Assembly (NCBI GenBank): GCA_900323505.1
Contig: OOIN01000047.1
Location: 310,001 to 374,000 of the forward strand
DNA from: Ustilago trichophora
Taxonomy: Eukaryota > Basidiomycota > Ustilaginomycetes > Ustilaginales > Ustilaginaceae
DNA: 64,000 bases
Reading direction: 5' to 3'
Shown: one piece after another, positions 48,118 to 58,300 of the stretch
How positions within the stretch are numbered: position 1 is the stretch's first letter
Layout of the letters: each line of letters starts with the position of its first letter
Program-made: the position numbers and the translations under genes
Notes under the pieces: model-generated
What the model was told of the DNA's origin: nothing
The model's database searches: none
The model's input: the letters and a program-made list of their open reading frames with translations, nothing else

Positions 48118-48523
48118 ATGTCAGCATCACCGAATTCGACGCCAGCAACAACAGCAGTAGGAGAAACTCCCACCTTCTGGGAGGGTCTGTTCAACTCTGT
48201 CTTCTCCCCAGAGTACAACACGGTCGCGCAACGCATCATGAATTTCTCCTTCTACGGCCTTTTTGTGGTCCTCTTCATCCTGATCTTCTTGACCAATTAC
48301 AACCCTCATGTGATCGCACTTCTCACATTGGCTGTAGGACTATGGATGAGCATCAATTGGTAAGTTCTCCCGCCCTCTGCCTCTACTCGGTGATGGAATC
48401 ACAAGAGCTGACCCAGAGGTGTTTGCGTCTCACAGGTTCATGAAGGAGCTGGCCAAAATGCCTGCTTCAAGTAAGCAGGTTCAGCAGATGCCAGATGCCG
48501 AGCAGAGCAAAAAGCATCTCTGA
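48118..48523 (+). CDS. PKR1: V-ATPase assembly factor Pkr1, two exons
   Basis: Spliced model: 48118-48359 and 48436-48523 (330 bases, 109 residues); the 76-base intron has GTAAGT and CACAG ends. After a short Ser/Thr-rich tail comes FWEGLFNSVFSPEYNTVAQRIMN, the family opening, then two hydrophobic helices (FSFYGLFVVLFILIFLTNY and HVIALLTLAVGLWMSINWFM) and a polar tail ending in KKHL. Length and layout match Pkr1, an ER membrane protein needed with Vma21/Vma22-type factors to assemble the membrane sector of the vacuolar H+-ATPase. Its promoter region is shared with the divergent LYR-motif gene (244 bases). Confidence 0.9.
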
Positions 48524-48751
48524 GCTCCTCGCTGGTATCATCATAACTCTTCGCCAAGACAAACTTCGGCTACTGTACTGCAAGGCGTGTTCGGAACCTG
48601 CAATCAAAGATACCCATTTCACATGCACATGCACACTCAATGGCACATGGATCAGAGCTAGCGGACCAGATCGTCAACAATAAACACCAGATGAAGTTCT
48701 GCATTGCAATACGTCAAATGCTGGCGGGTCTGTGAACAAGATACTTGCACT

Positions 48752-51025
48752 TCACTTTGACGAAGAAGGTGGCTCTCTGCGAGTGGCGGACGACCCGCTC
48801 CTGTTGAGCCTGTCGACCTTGGGCGAGCCAACAGTGCCCTTATCTTTGAGAAGTGATTGGAAGAAGCTATGCAGTACTTCTGACTGTTTAGGTGCACCGG
48901 GCGAAGTTGTACCGGGACTGACAGCGGGGCTTGAAGGACGGCTGTTCCTGTTGTCGCCGCCTGTCATTGCTGCCACTGCGGCGGCGGCTGCCGCGGATGT
49001 GTTGTCACGCTTTGAAGAGCTGGTCGAGGTGCTTGTCTCGGGTCGGATGCGTGCCGCCTCTGCTTGGCTTGGTGAAGGGGAGGTGGCGCCGTCGGCCTTG
49101 GCTTCTCGTGACATGTACTTCTCTACCGATGGCAAGCCTGCACTAGACCCAGTCATGGGGCCGACAACGCCGCGTTTGCTGAATTTGGATCTCGGATCGG
49201 GGTCTTTTTGCAGGGTTGCGTGGTGCTGGTTCAGGAAAGCTTGCTCGTCGGGAATGCGCACCTTGTTGCCCGCATCCTTACCGACGGGGCCCGCCTCCCA
49301 GTCCGAGACAATATCCTCGTACAGCTTCATGGCTGATTGTACTTCGTCACCGCTACTGCCATCGAGGGCGGCATCACCACGTCGGTCTGCCTGCAGCTCT
49401 TTCTCAAGCTGGTCTTCGACCTCTTTGGTCTTTGCAAGGCCTCGCGAACGACGAAGCTTCTCAATCTCGCAGTCATTTTCCCATCCTCGTACCATGCTGC
49501 GGCAGTCGAACGGTTCACGAAGCGCTTTGATCTTGCCCCAGCTGTCCCAGCCTGCAGGGACAAGAAGCGTATCGCGATCCGTAGTCGAGGCTCGATACGG
49601 GAAGCCAAAGACAGCAACTCCTCCTGCTGCTGCGCTGTTCGACGTAGTTGCTGCCGACAGAGTGTTGCCACTGGACAGCTGCTGTGATTGCAGAGAGACG
49701 TTCGAAGGCGTGAAGAGTCGGTGAAGGAGATACGATCGCAAAATATCGATAGACTGAGCGCGCATTGATGAGGTGTAAAAGAGGGCAGCACCGTACTTCA
49801 TGCAGATGGTACGAAGCACTTGCTGAATGTAATCAAACTGCTCCTCCTTGAAATCCTTGTCACGCTCGAGACGAGAGATGGCATCTGCCTTGGTGCAAAC
49901 GACGACGATCGGGATACCGAGGTTGTCGGTGAGGGTGCCGTCTGCCAGAGGGTTGGCCTCAGCCCCCTCAAGCTGAACGCTGACAGCGGTGATGGGAGCT
50001 GGGAAGGCGTCTGAACCGCTCGAAGACGGTTGCTCGGCTGTAAAAGTGCCGTCTGCTTGATCTGTGGGCGCTGTCATCCCGTCGGATTCGAACGACTTTT
50101 GCGAAGGCTCAACGTATGCTCTGATGTATGCCTCGAGACGCTCTCTCATCTCGTCGAGGGCGACGCGCGTTCTGCTCCACTTTGTATCCCGCTGCTGTTG
50201 AGATGAAAGGGCACCATCGGCAGCTCTGTCTACAAGCTCGTGCAGGATGCTAAGCCAGTTGCGTAGCTGTTCCAGGAAGGTCCATGGCTGCTCCCAGTCG
50301 AGGAGAATGACGACTATTGAGTCTTTGAGAGAGTTGATAGAAGCCTTTGGTGAGATCTTGCGATTTGGATCAGGCGAAGAGGTGGAAGCGGAAGCGGTGG
50401 ACGAGAGTGTTGCTGAAGCAAGGGCTGCCATTGCAGCTGCTGTATCTTGATCGGTGGAAGTCAAGTTGGGCTCGGGAAAGGCAAATGGAAGTAGCGATGT
50501 GTAGGCGGGCTCAGATGAGTGAAGGGTATAAGCGCCGACACGTGCTACAATCTCGTCTCGATCCTTCTCGTCGCCAACATCAAAGTAGGCGTATGCCAAG
50601 CCGAGATCGTTGGCTGCGGTGCGTATCTTTGATGTCGAAGCTGTGGTCTTGTCATCCGATCCAGCATTCGAGGCGGCTGCTGGAAGGTATGAGGACTTGC
50701 CACAGATGAGACCGGCGGGCGAGGTGGAAGCGAGTGCAGAAAGAAGCGAGGACTTGCCAGACTTGGGCTCTCCGAGCAGCACGAGATTCTTGGTCGAGAT
50801 TGCTTTAGAGCTCTTGACGCTATTCAGAATACTGGACCACAAGTCTTGGTTGGCGAGTGCGTCAGATTGAGAAGCGTCGGTAGTTGTCGCCCGTGTGTGG
50901 TGTGTCGGTGCTTGCGGCTTGGTTGGCGAGTCGGCATAGCCAAGGGCAGAGGCTGAGCCGACTTGCGCTCGAGCTGGAGAAGCTAGCACGTCCATGCTGA
51001 CCACAGGGTATCTTTTTGTCGGCAA
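48752..51025 (-). CDS. cytoplasmic dynein light intermediate chain
   Basis: A 757-residue protein. A second in-frame ATG at 50995 (MDVLASPARA) is also possible. The Ras-like domain starts with NLVLLGEPKSGKSSLLSAL (P-loop at 85-93) and includes the segment DLGLAYAYFDVGDEKDRDEI, VVILLDWEQPWTFLEQLRNW, IVVVCTKADAISRLERDKDF (the NKxD-like position) and YGAALFYTSSMRAQSIDILR. These match dynein LIC proteins, which attach to the dynein heavy chain and carry cargo adaptors through the C-terminus. Inserts between strands are Ser/Ala/Gln-rich and long. The C-terminal part has KDPDPRSKFSKRGVVGPMTG and a helix near SEVLHSFFQSLLKDKG, consistent with the adaptor-binding helix. In smut hyphae dynein moves endosomes and nuclei (family knowledge). 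Confidence 0.93.
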   Translation of the reverse strand: MPTKRYPVVSMDVLASPARAQVGSASALGYADSPTKPQAPTHHTRATTTDASQSDALANQDLWSSILNSVKSSKAISTKNLVLLGEPKSGKSSLLSALASTSPAGLICGKSSYLPAAASNAGSDDKTTASTSKIRTAANDLGLAYAYFDVGDEKDRDEIVARVGAYTLHSSEPAYTSLLPFAFPEPNLTSTDQDTAAAMAALASATLSSTASASTSSPDPNRKISPKASINSLKDSIVVILLDWEQPWTFLEQLRNWLSILHELVDRAADGALSSQQQRDTKWSRTRVALDEMRERLEAYIRAYVEPSQKSFESDGMTAPTDQADGTFTAEQPSSSGSDAFPAPITAVSVQLEGAEANPLADGTLTDNLGIPIVVVCTKADAISRLERDKDFKEEQFDYIQQVLRTICMKYGAALFYTSSMRAQSIDILRSYLLHRLFTPSNVSLQSQQLSSGNTLSAATTSNSAAAGGVAVFGFPYRASTTDRDTLLVPAGWDSWGKIKALREPFDCRSMVRGWENDCEIEKLRRSRGLAKTKEVEDQLEKELQADRRGDAALDGSSGDEVQSAMKLYEDIVSDWEAGPVGKDAGNKVRIPDEQAFLNQHHATLQKDPDPRSKFSKRGVVGPMTGSSAGLPSVEKYMSREAKADGATSPSPSQAEAARIRPETSTSTSSSKRDNTSAAAAAAVAAMTGGDNRNSRPSSPAVSPGTTSPGAPKQSEVLHSFFQSLLKDKGTVGSPKVDRLNRSGSSATRREPPSSSK

Positions 51026-51837
51026 AAGATGTCGAGCAGTGACTTCAAAGATAGACGAGTCGACGAGGTGAAGATGGTATTGTGGAAAGTCGAGAGCAAC
51101 ACTTGGACTTGGCCAGGGTTCTGCTGGTGTTTGCTGTGTTACGTTGGACTGTATTCTGTGCGCAGGTACCGCCGTGTCGAGCGTGTGCTTTCAGAAAATA
51201 ACACGTCTATTTTGTCATGTTCAATCGGCTATCGGGTAAATGAATCTGAGATCGGACCAGGTGTGGCTTGCAATTCAAATTTGAGTTGAAAGCGTAAGAT
51301 TAAGTTTCAGGATCCGAAGTCAAAGGACACACACAGAGTCGAGCCAACACGGTTGTTTGAACGGATATTTTTGGCTGGGATGGTTTCTTGCACCCGATTG
51401 TGAGGTGCGCTGTGTCGAAAGGGTTGGCGTGAGTAATGTCGCAGTTGGCCAGAGAGCTCTGCTGAGTCGCTGTCACGGGCCACTCGCTGCTCCTCTCCTC
51501 CACTAAAATTGTGCTCTCAGTGTCTCTCAAGGCGGCTAGTTGGCAGTTGGCGGTTGTCCTTGATACATAGCTTCCTCGTTCTCCCCGTTGTATCGACTCT
51601 CGGTTCCCTTCACACACGACACAGCTTCCATCCCCCTTCACAAGCTCTTTTGTGTTCTGTGTCCAACGGCAATCTCATTCCGAGACGAAACCTCATCAAC
51701 CCTGACAGCATTTGCATACAGCATCACCACAGTCCAACTCCGTTTCTCCCCTCACAGCTTCGTCGAGCGTGCCTGCCAAGCTTTTACAGCGCCCCTTCTC
51801 AACGAATCAGACACTAGCATACTTCTGTTTTTTCAGC
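51026..51837. promoter_or_regulatory. divergent promoter (dynein LIC / Glc8)
   Basis: An 812-base divergent spacer, C/T-rich in the last 250 bases before the Glc8 ATG. No gene seen. Confidence 0.55.
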
Positions 51838-52969
51838 ATGTCGAGCCCACGACACTCCCCTCCCCCTTCAGCCGCAGCCCCCAAGCCTAAAGGTATCCTC
51901 AAGAATGCCGGCGAGCGCAGGCCATCGCAGGGAGAAGGTCTCGGTCAAGATGACGACGCTGCAAACAGGTGAGTTCCCTCTTTCGACACGAATTCGCTTC
52001 GACAAGATCCGCTGACAGTGTAATACTCTCATTGATCGACTGCGCTATACAGACTTCAATGGGACGAATCCAACTTGACACTTCACGAAATCGAACGCGA
52101 ACAGCAAGAGGCGCGCATGAAGATCGACGAGCCAAAGACGCCATTCGTTCACGGAACAGCACTGGGGCCCGTCGGAGATGATGATCGTGAGTATACTGCT
52201 ACAAACCTTGTCTGGCCATTGTGGACGCAACACGCTAATGTCTCGCTCTGCTCGTATCTCGTCCAACAGTTTTTGATCTCGATGGCGCCGCACCCAGCGC
52301 AAGCGCAGGAGGCAGCCGACGCGGCTCCTCAGCAGCTGAACAGCTTGCAGCCAACACATCTGCCAACGCTGGTGCTGGTCGAGCTGCAGGCGAAGGTCTA
52401 GGTCTTGCTGTTGGTCTTGACGCGGCAGACCTGGCCAAAGGAGCCGATAGCGGTAACAGCAGCAACAGCACAGCCCCCCAAGGCGAGGTGCGACCCAACT
52501 CGACCAGATCTACATCACGATCTCCTTCGTTCTCTTTGCCTCCCAAGAGCCCCTCTTCGCGTCGATCCAGCTCCCGATCCGCTACCGCTGCAGCAGCCGA
52601 TGACCAGAGGAGCGACATTCGACGACAGGCGCACGATATGGAAGTCGACGGTCAAGACGATGGCGAGGTTGAGGAGGAGGACGCTGATCCGGAGAGTAAG
52701 TACAAATACACCTCGGCGACACTGCAATCCCATCTGGATTGAACTTTATGCTGACAATCCGACCTTTTCCACGTTTGGATCTACTAGCTCAAGCCAAGCA
52801 TGCCGCATTCGCCGCCAAGAGGAATCAGCACTACGGCAACGAAGCAGAAGCCATGAAGATTGCTGCGGCTCTCGCTGCGCAGGACGATGACGAGGACGAA
52901 GAAGACGAAGACGAATCTGGCGGTCTTGCTCCTGTTCCGACCGTTCCTAACGGCACTGCAGCAAGGTGA
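51838..52969 (+). CDS. GLC8: protein phosphatase inhibitor-2 / Glc8 homologue, four exons
   Basis: Spliced model: 51838-51968, 52053-52186, 52270-52695 and 52788-52969 (873 bases, 290 residues), all introns 83-92 bases with GT...AG ends and kept frame. It has the three PP1-contact landmarks of the inhibitor-2 family: PKGILKN near residues 17-23, LQWDESNLTLHEIEREQ followed by MKIDEPKTPFVHG (the Thr in PKTP is the GSK3/Pho85-type site), and RNQHYGNEAEAMKIA (HYNE-like helix) near the end. The third exon is a long Ser/Ala/Gly-rich insert (about 140 residues), larger than in yeast Glc8. The protein modulates type 1 phosphatase. An acidic tail (DDDEDEEDEDE) follows. Confidence 0.92.
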
Positions 52970-53760
52970 TGCACACAGGCGTTGGCTGCAAATCTCTCAT
53001 ACCCTGGTCGCGCATCTGCTATCACCTCCCTGCCTTTTTCCTTACTGGTCTTTTCGCCTCTTGCACCTTGCATGTATCACTTGGTCTATCTGACAATGCC
53101 ATTCGTATCGTTGCTACTGAACGCGAGAGATGATGGATAATCATTGAACCTGCTTGACCAGATTTTGCGGATCCATTTACGACTCGAGCTTGTGTTGTCA
53201 AAGTCCTCATGGATGCTTTGACATTGTTGAGTGGCGCCTCCGTTTCAGTCAACAGGGTCAAGCATGCGTGCTGGCAAAACGTGATGTTGCAAGTGTCATG
53301 TGGAGTAAAGGTGGCTTGGAAAAACGTGTGGCTGCAGAGCGAGTCTCTTTTGAAATTGCGCAGCAAAGCTGGCTGTGTGCTGCGAAAGAGCAACACCACA
53401 TGCCGTTTTGCAGTGCGGCCAATCAACACCTTCAGCTCCTGACACTCTGAGCACCAGAACCGTAGATTTTGATTTTGCGGTTTTTTAAAAACAAAATAAA
53501 AAAAATTCAAGCATCAACAAAGTCGACCACGGTCAAGTCACCACCAACTCGCACACCACCATCATCTGTCCACCTTGATCAATACCCGCAAACTCTAAGC
53601 TACAGTTCGACGTCACGCTTTTACGTAAAGTCGCCTCACGACCTCTTTCACCTCACGCAACCCATTCAGTCGGAGAAGGCCATCTTATCCCTTCCACCTC
53701 TGCATCTCCCCACCTACTCTCACACTCAATCAATCCCTCCAAATCATTGCAGCACAGACT
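52970..53760. promoter_or_regulatory. intergenic, promoter of HAPSTR1-like gene
   Basis: A 791-base spacer between tandem genes, A/T-rich near 53480-53510. No gene seen. Confidence 0.55.
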
Positions 53761-54954
53761 ATGGATCTCTCCAACCTCCGCACAAGCTTGCGGGAGGAAG
53801 AATCGTCCACTCTTCGCCGAACCTCCCATCTGCGAGCTGCCGAAGATGAACTCAATGCCTTCTTCCGTTCCTCGGCGCTTGGCTTGACCACGCTGTACCG
53901 TCAAGGGGTAGCGGCGAGCAAATCGAGTTACGAGAAGGGCTACGCCCATGCATTGGCCCACGTGCTCGAGTTGTGGGACAAGGATCGAGATTGGCTCAAA
54001 GGATATATTCAGCGCAGGATAGAGGCGATTGAGGCGGCGGATAACGAGGATGAGATTGGGGAGGAGGTGACGGCGAGGGATACGGTTCAGCAGCCACCAC
54101 AGCAACAGCCTGTTGCTGGGCCCAGCATGATCAATGCTCCGATCCAAACGGCAGCCCAGGGGAGGGCGACCGAGTCTCCAAGACACAACAAACGATCGCG
54201 AAGCACATTTCTTCATCCTTCTTCCACCTCTCGCGATGATGAAGACAACTCTGCTTCGGACCGACGCCTTCACCGCATGTCGCATGGAACAACCAGATTC
54301 TCCCAACCCTCCAACTCGTCATTCTCCTCAAATGCATCTTTCAACTTTTCCGCCCCTCTCTCGTTCCCCATCACCACTTCCACCTCTTCCTCCAACTCGA
54401 GCACCTCCCATTCCATCCCAGCCACCACCGCCACCACTAAGTCCACCAACCGAGCCTCTCGCAGCGCCGCTGTCGATGGCACGGTGATCAAAACCTCCAA
54501 CCCAGCCACATCGCGACGTCGACTTCAGAAGCTCAAAGGTCTACGCGCGGGAAGGGAGCGAGTCATCGAAATTGAAAAAATGCCGTCTCAACACGATGAT
54601 ATGGTGGACGAGGGTGAGGATGAGATTTTTAACAACGACGATGATGGAGATGCCGCATGGACTGACGATGATGAACAACCTGCAAACGAAGCTGGAAGCC
54701 CGAGTAAAGGTGGCAAAGTGTTGGGGAGGGGGAAGAAAGTTATCCTATGGTCAGAGAGGAACAATGTGGGCCAGGGACAAGGGAACTCGGGTGACGCTGC
54801 CGAGGGGAAAGTACTCGAACGTTTGGACAGGAGGAAAAGAAGAAGGGGTAATCGAAAAGTTGACCCAGAGATCGATGAGGATCTAAGCAGTAGCGGCGAT
54901 GGTAGTCGAGAATTGCTCCAAGGGGATGAGAAGGAATACGTTTATCATTCGTAG
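53761..54954 (+). CDS. HAPSTR1/C16orf72-like nuclear protein (tentative)
   Basis: A 397-residue protein with one compact helical part (about residues 20-90): AAEDELNAFFRSSALGLTTL, the segment LYRQGVAASKSSYEKGYAHA, and VLELWDKDRDWLKGYIQRRI. The order of a short amphipathic helix, YR/YK-x-S-V-x-A, S-x-E-x-G and a final W-x-K-x-R-R segment resembles HAPSTR1 (C16orf72, TAPR1-like), a stress-response partner of the ubiquitin ligase HUWE1. That link is from memory and moderate at best. The rest is disordered: Ser/Asn/Thr-rich around 185-235, an acidic block (DDMVDEGEDEIFNNDDDGD) near 280-300, and basic RRKRRRGNRK near the end, probably a nuclear signal. Intronless. Confidence 0.65.
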   Translation: MDLSNLRTSLREEESSTLRRTSHLRAAEDELNAFFRSSALGLTTLYRQGVAASKSSYEKGYAHALAHVLELWDKDRDWLKGYIQRRIEAIEAADNEDEIGEEVTARDTVQQPPQQQPVAGPSMINAPIQTAAQGRATESPRHNKRSRSTFLHPSSTSRDDEDNSASDRRLHRMSHGTTRFSQPSNSSFSSNASFNFSAPLSFPITTSTSSSNSSTSHSIPATTATTKSTNRASRSAAVDGTVIKTSNPATSRRRLQKLKGLRAGRERVIEIEKMPSQHDDMVDEGEDEIFNNDDDGDAAWTDDDEQPANEAGSPSKGGKVLGRGKKVILWSERNNVGQGQGNSGDAAEGKVLERLDRRKRRRGNRKVDPEIDEDLSSSGDGSRELLQGDEKEYVYHS

Positions 54955-55390
54955 GAGGCCTACGTCCCAACCCCCCTTTGTCTCCCTGGTGAGACCTCTG
55001 CAATCACCTCACATTAAGAAGGAAGAACCCCATTAGTCAAAACGTCACGCTTTACAAACAATCACAATGTACTTTTATAGCATCAACATTTCAAACACAC
55101 ACACACACACACTTGCACACTTTCATTGAATGGCATGGCTTAAAAAATATATATAAAAAGATTTCTTTGGCCCTTCTTAACTTTCAAGGCTCTGTCTTAT
55201 ATGTGGTAACTTAACTTGTAAGCTCGCAAGGTTGGAAATGCGCTTTTCTTTTTTTTTTTGGCTTTGGAAACCTTCTGTCAAACGTCAAGACAGAGAGACA
55301 AGTTGAGACTCAAAAAATGGTAGAAGAAAACAAAGTTGTGCATACTTGGTCCAAGACGACCAAAGGAGAGATTGATAAAGTACAAAAATA
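54955..55390. terminator. convergent 3' region
   Basis: 436 bases between convergent genes, A/T-rich with a CA repeat near 55097-55113 and a poly-T tract near 55250. It probably holds both polyadenylation regions. No gene seen. Confidence 0.45.
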
Positions 55391-58300
55391 TCAGCCCTTC
55401 CACTCGAACCGAATCTCTCCAGTCTCCAACAGTTCATCCTCTTCCTCCTCCATCATCTCCTCTTCTTCTCCATCATCATCACCATCATCATCGTCGTCGT
55501 CATCGTCGTCATTCTCATCCTCACTCGGCCTCTTTTGACCCTGAACAACCCTCCTTTTCCCTCCATCGAATCCATCATCATCCAAACTGAAAGAGTTCAA
55601 CCTCGACCGACTCTCCCCCGCACCACCCCCAAAACTGGACACATCGTCATCATCATCGTTCATGCCACCTTCGGAGTCGTAAAACTCTTCCTGTCCTTCA
55701 TCTTCGCTCTCGGGTTCCGCCGTGATGACGGGTCCCACCAGCGGGCTGGTGGCTCTCTGCTGCGCATCATCGGGAGAAGCGGCTCTTCTGCGCCAAGGAG
55801 CGGTCCACGACGAGGTGGAGCTCGAAGGCGTCATGCCAGTCTCCAACGCTGGCTCGGCAGATGTTGCGCGTGTCCTACGATCATACCCTCCATCAATAAA
55901 CTCGGGAGGGACGGTATTCGCATGTTCGGGTTTGGCCAGACCCGAACTTGACTGTGACCCTTTGCGAGACAATCCCAGTGAGCCCAAGCCAAACCTAGAC
56001 AATCGACCTGGCTTTTCTTCTTCCCTCCCTTTCCCATCTCCCGCAACGCCTGAATCAGAAGTCGCACTCCTGACACTGCGCAGACTTCTCCCACTCCTGG
56101 CACTGAGCGCAGGCGAGACAGGCGGCGTGCCCAACAACTCGTCATCATCCGGTAGCTCAATATCGACAATTGCGGGCCGCCAGTAGTTAAAATCGTTGTA
56201 CTCGGGTTTGCGTGGTTCCTTCTGCTCCTTTGCCGTGATTGGTGGGAACATTTGATCGACCAAATCGGTCATGTGGATGTAGGAGGACTTGTAACCGGCC
56301 AATTCGAGCAGCTCCATCTTGACTTCACCGTTCGTGTCGATGGTAAAGATGCGGGACGACGGGATGTTGACACTGCGATAGGAGAGGGCGTCGGTGATTC
56401 GATTACCAAAGCCGGCATAGAAGGGAGTTGGGTGTTCTTCTTTCTTGGCCGGCTGCGGATCGAGGGGTGGTAGAGAGGCGAGGGTGGGCGAAGACATGGT
56501 GGATGGGGAAGGGCTCAAACGGCCAGATCCGATGCTTGTGGCATCGGATGTCGGAGACGGTGCTTCGGTCGACTCGGAAGGCGCAGCGGTGGCAGCTCCA
56601 GCACCAGGACTGTCATCCACGCCAGCACCCGTCTGAGCCTTTTCCGCTGCTTCCGAATCCAAATTCTTGAGATCTCCACCGGGTTGAGACTGCGCCGTCC
56701 TTGGATCGGCACCGAACAGTCTGGCGATATCACGCAGACAAGCCATCTTGAACACTTCGGGCTTCCTCAAGATCACCTCTCTGTGGAGACTGGCAATCAA
56801 GCGATCCGGAGACATAATCACAGGACCGTCCGGCAACTGGTAGCCGTTCTGCCTGATACCCTTGAGGTAATCCCTGGTCGAGTCGGCCTGACCAATCGCT
56901 CTTGAAGTGAGGTACATGATGCGATATCCGTTCCTCGCGATGTCCGTGTAGAGCTTGGCGACACCAATGTGCGTCCAGTCGCGGCCAATCATGGTGAACA
57001 CGTGGCCCAGGGCATCCGACTTGGTGATGGTTCCATCGATGTCCGAGACTACGATCTTGTGGTTCGACTCCCACAAAAAGATGCGGGCCGAACATGTGGC
57101 AACACCCGAGTAAGATGAAGTCACGGAGAAGGTGATGCTGTTGGCACCTTTGCGCAAATTGAGCGATTTGAGCTGGTCCGAGGTCAATCGCAGTGTCTTT
57201 GCATATGTCTTGCCTGCCCTCTGAGCTGCGGCTGCGGCAGCAGACTTGGAAGACGATGCGTCTTCCTTGGCACGCTTGTCCGAGTCTGCCTTGTCAGCAT
57301 CGAGCAGCACAGAGTCGGTGTTGGATCTCTCGAGAGGCGCGTCGATATCTGCTCCAGCGATCGGCACCCTTTGGGGCTTGGCGTCACCGACCTCATCGCC
57401 TTGCGCATTTGTAGCTTGCTTGAGATCGGGGATGCTCTTGCTGCTCCTCTTCCACCAACGCGACCAGTAGCTGGCTCTCGATGAGCGCTCGGCACCATCG
57501 GCTTCCTCGTCCATGTTGGTAGCCGATGTGGATCCGGAAAGCGTGCGGCGGTACAACGATAGAGTCGCAAGCACAGCTGATGCATTCTCCCAAGTCAAAA
57601 AGCGGTCATGATATCGGATCACCAGGCGCTCGTCGTTGACTACGTCGTCGTCGTGTGCAAATCGCTCAAAGGAAACGCGGTTCTCCCTGAAGACATACTC
57701 ATCTGCTTCCTCGTCCTCACCAAAGTTGTCGCTGTAGCAGAGACTCAATTCGAAAGAGTGGGACGAGTCTTCCAGCTGCAGCAGGAACGTGTAAGGCTCC
57801 GACTCGGAGCTGGTCAGCTTGCCAGCAACCTCTCCTTCAGCCGTGTGCCGTCGTAGCGCTTCGAGTGCGGAAGCGTCTGGGGACCTAGATGCCTCATATC
57901 CATCCGTGCTGGCAAAGCGGGTGCGTCGTCGATGACCAGGCTGACCCGTCGGCGTGGATGACGACGAGTCTCCTGCAGGGTCTGCCCATTGCCAACGGCT
58001 GTTGCTCGAGAGACCAAGATGGGCAGCACTCGTGTCGCCGAGATAGACAGGTGGCGCTTCCTCACTCGGCAAGCGCAGATCCCTCAGGCTCGAATCTCCT
58101 TTTGAGACCGAGTAGGACGAAGTGAGGCCCTCGGTCGAGTTCTCAAGCGAAGCGTGGCCCGAAGCAGATCTGGCTCGTGGCACCTCGGCTTCGGTATCGG
58201 AGAGTGAGAATTCGTGAGTGTGTCGTGAACTGGCTCGGTTGGGACGGCGTCGACTTGCTGTTGAGGTCTCATCCTCTGGACGCTTATTGCGGCTGGTCAA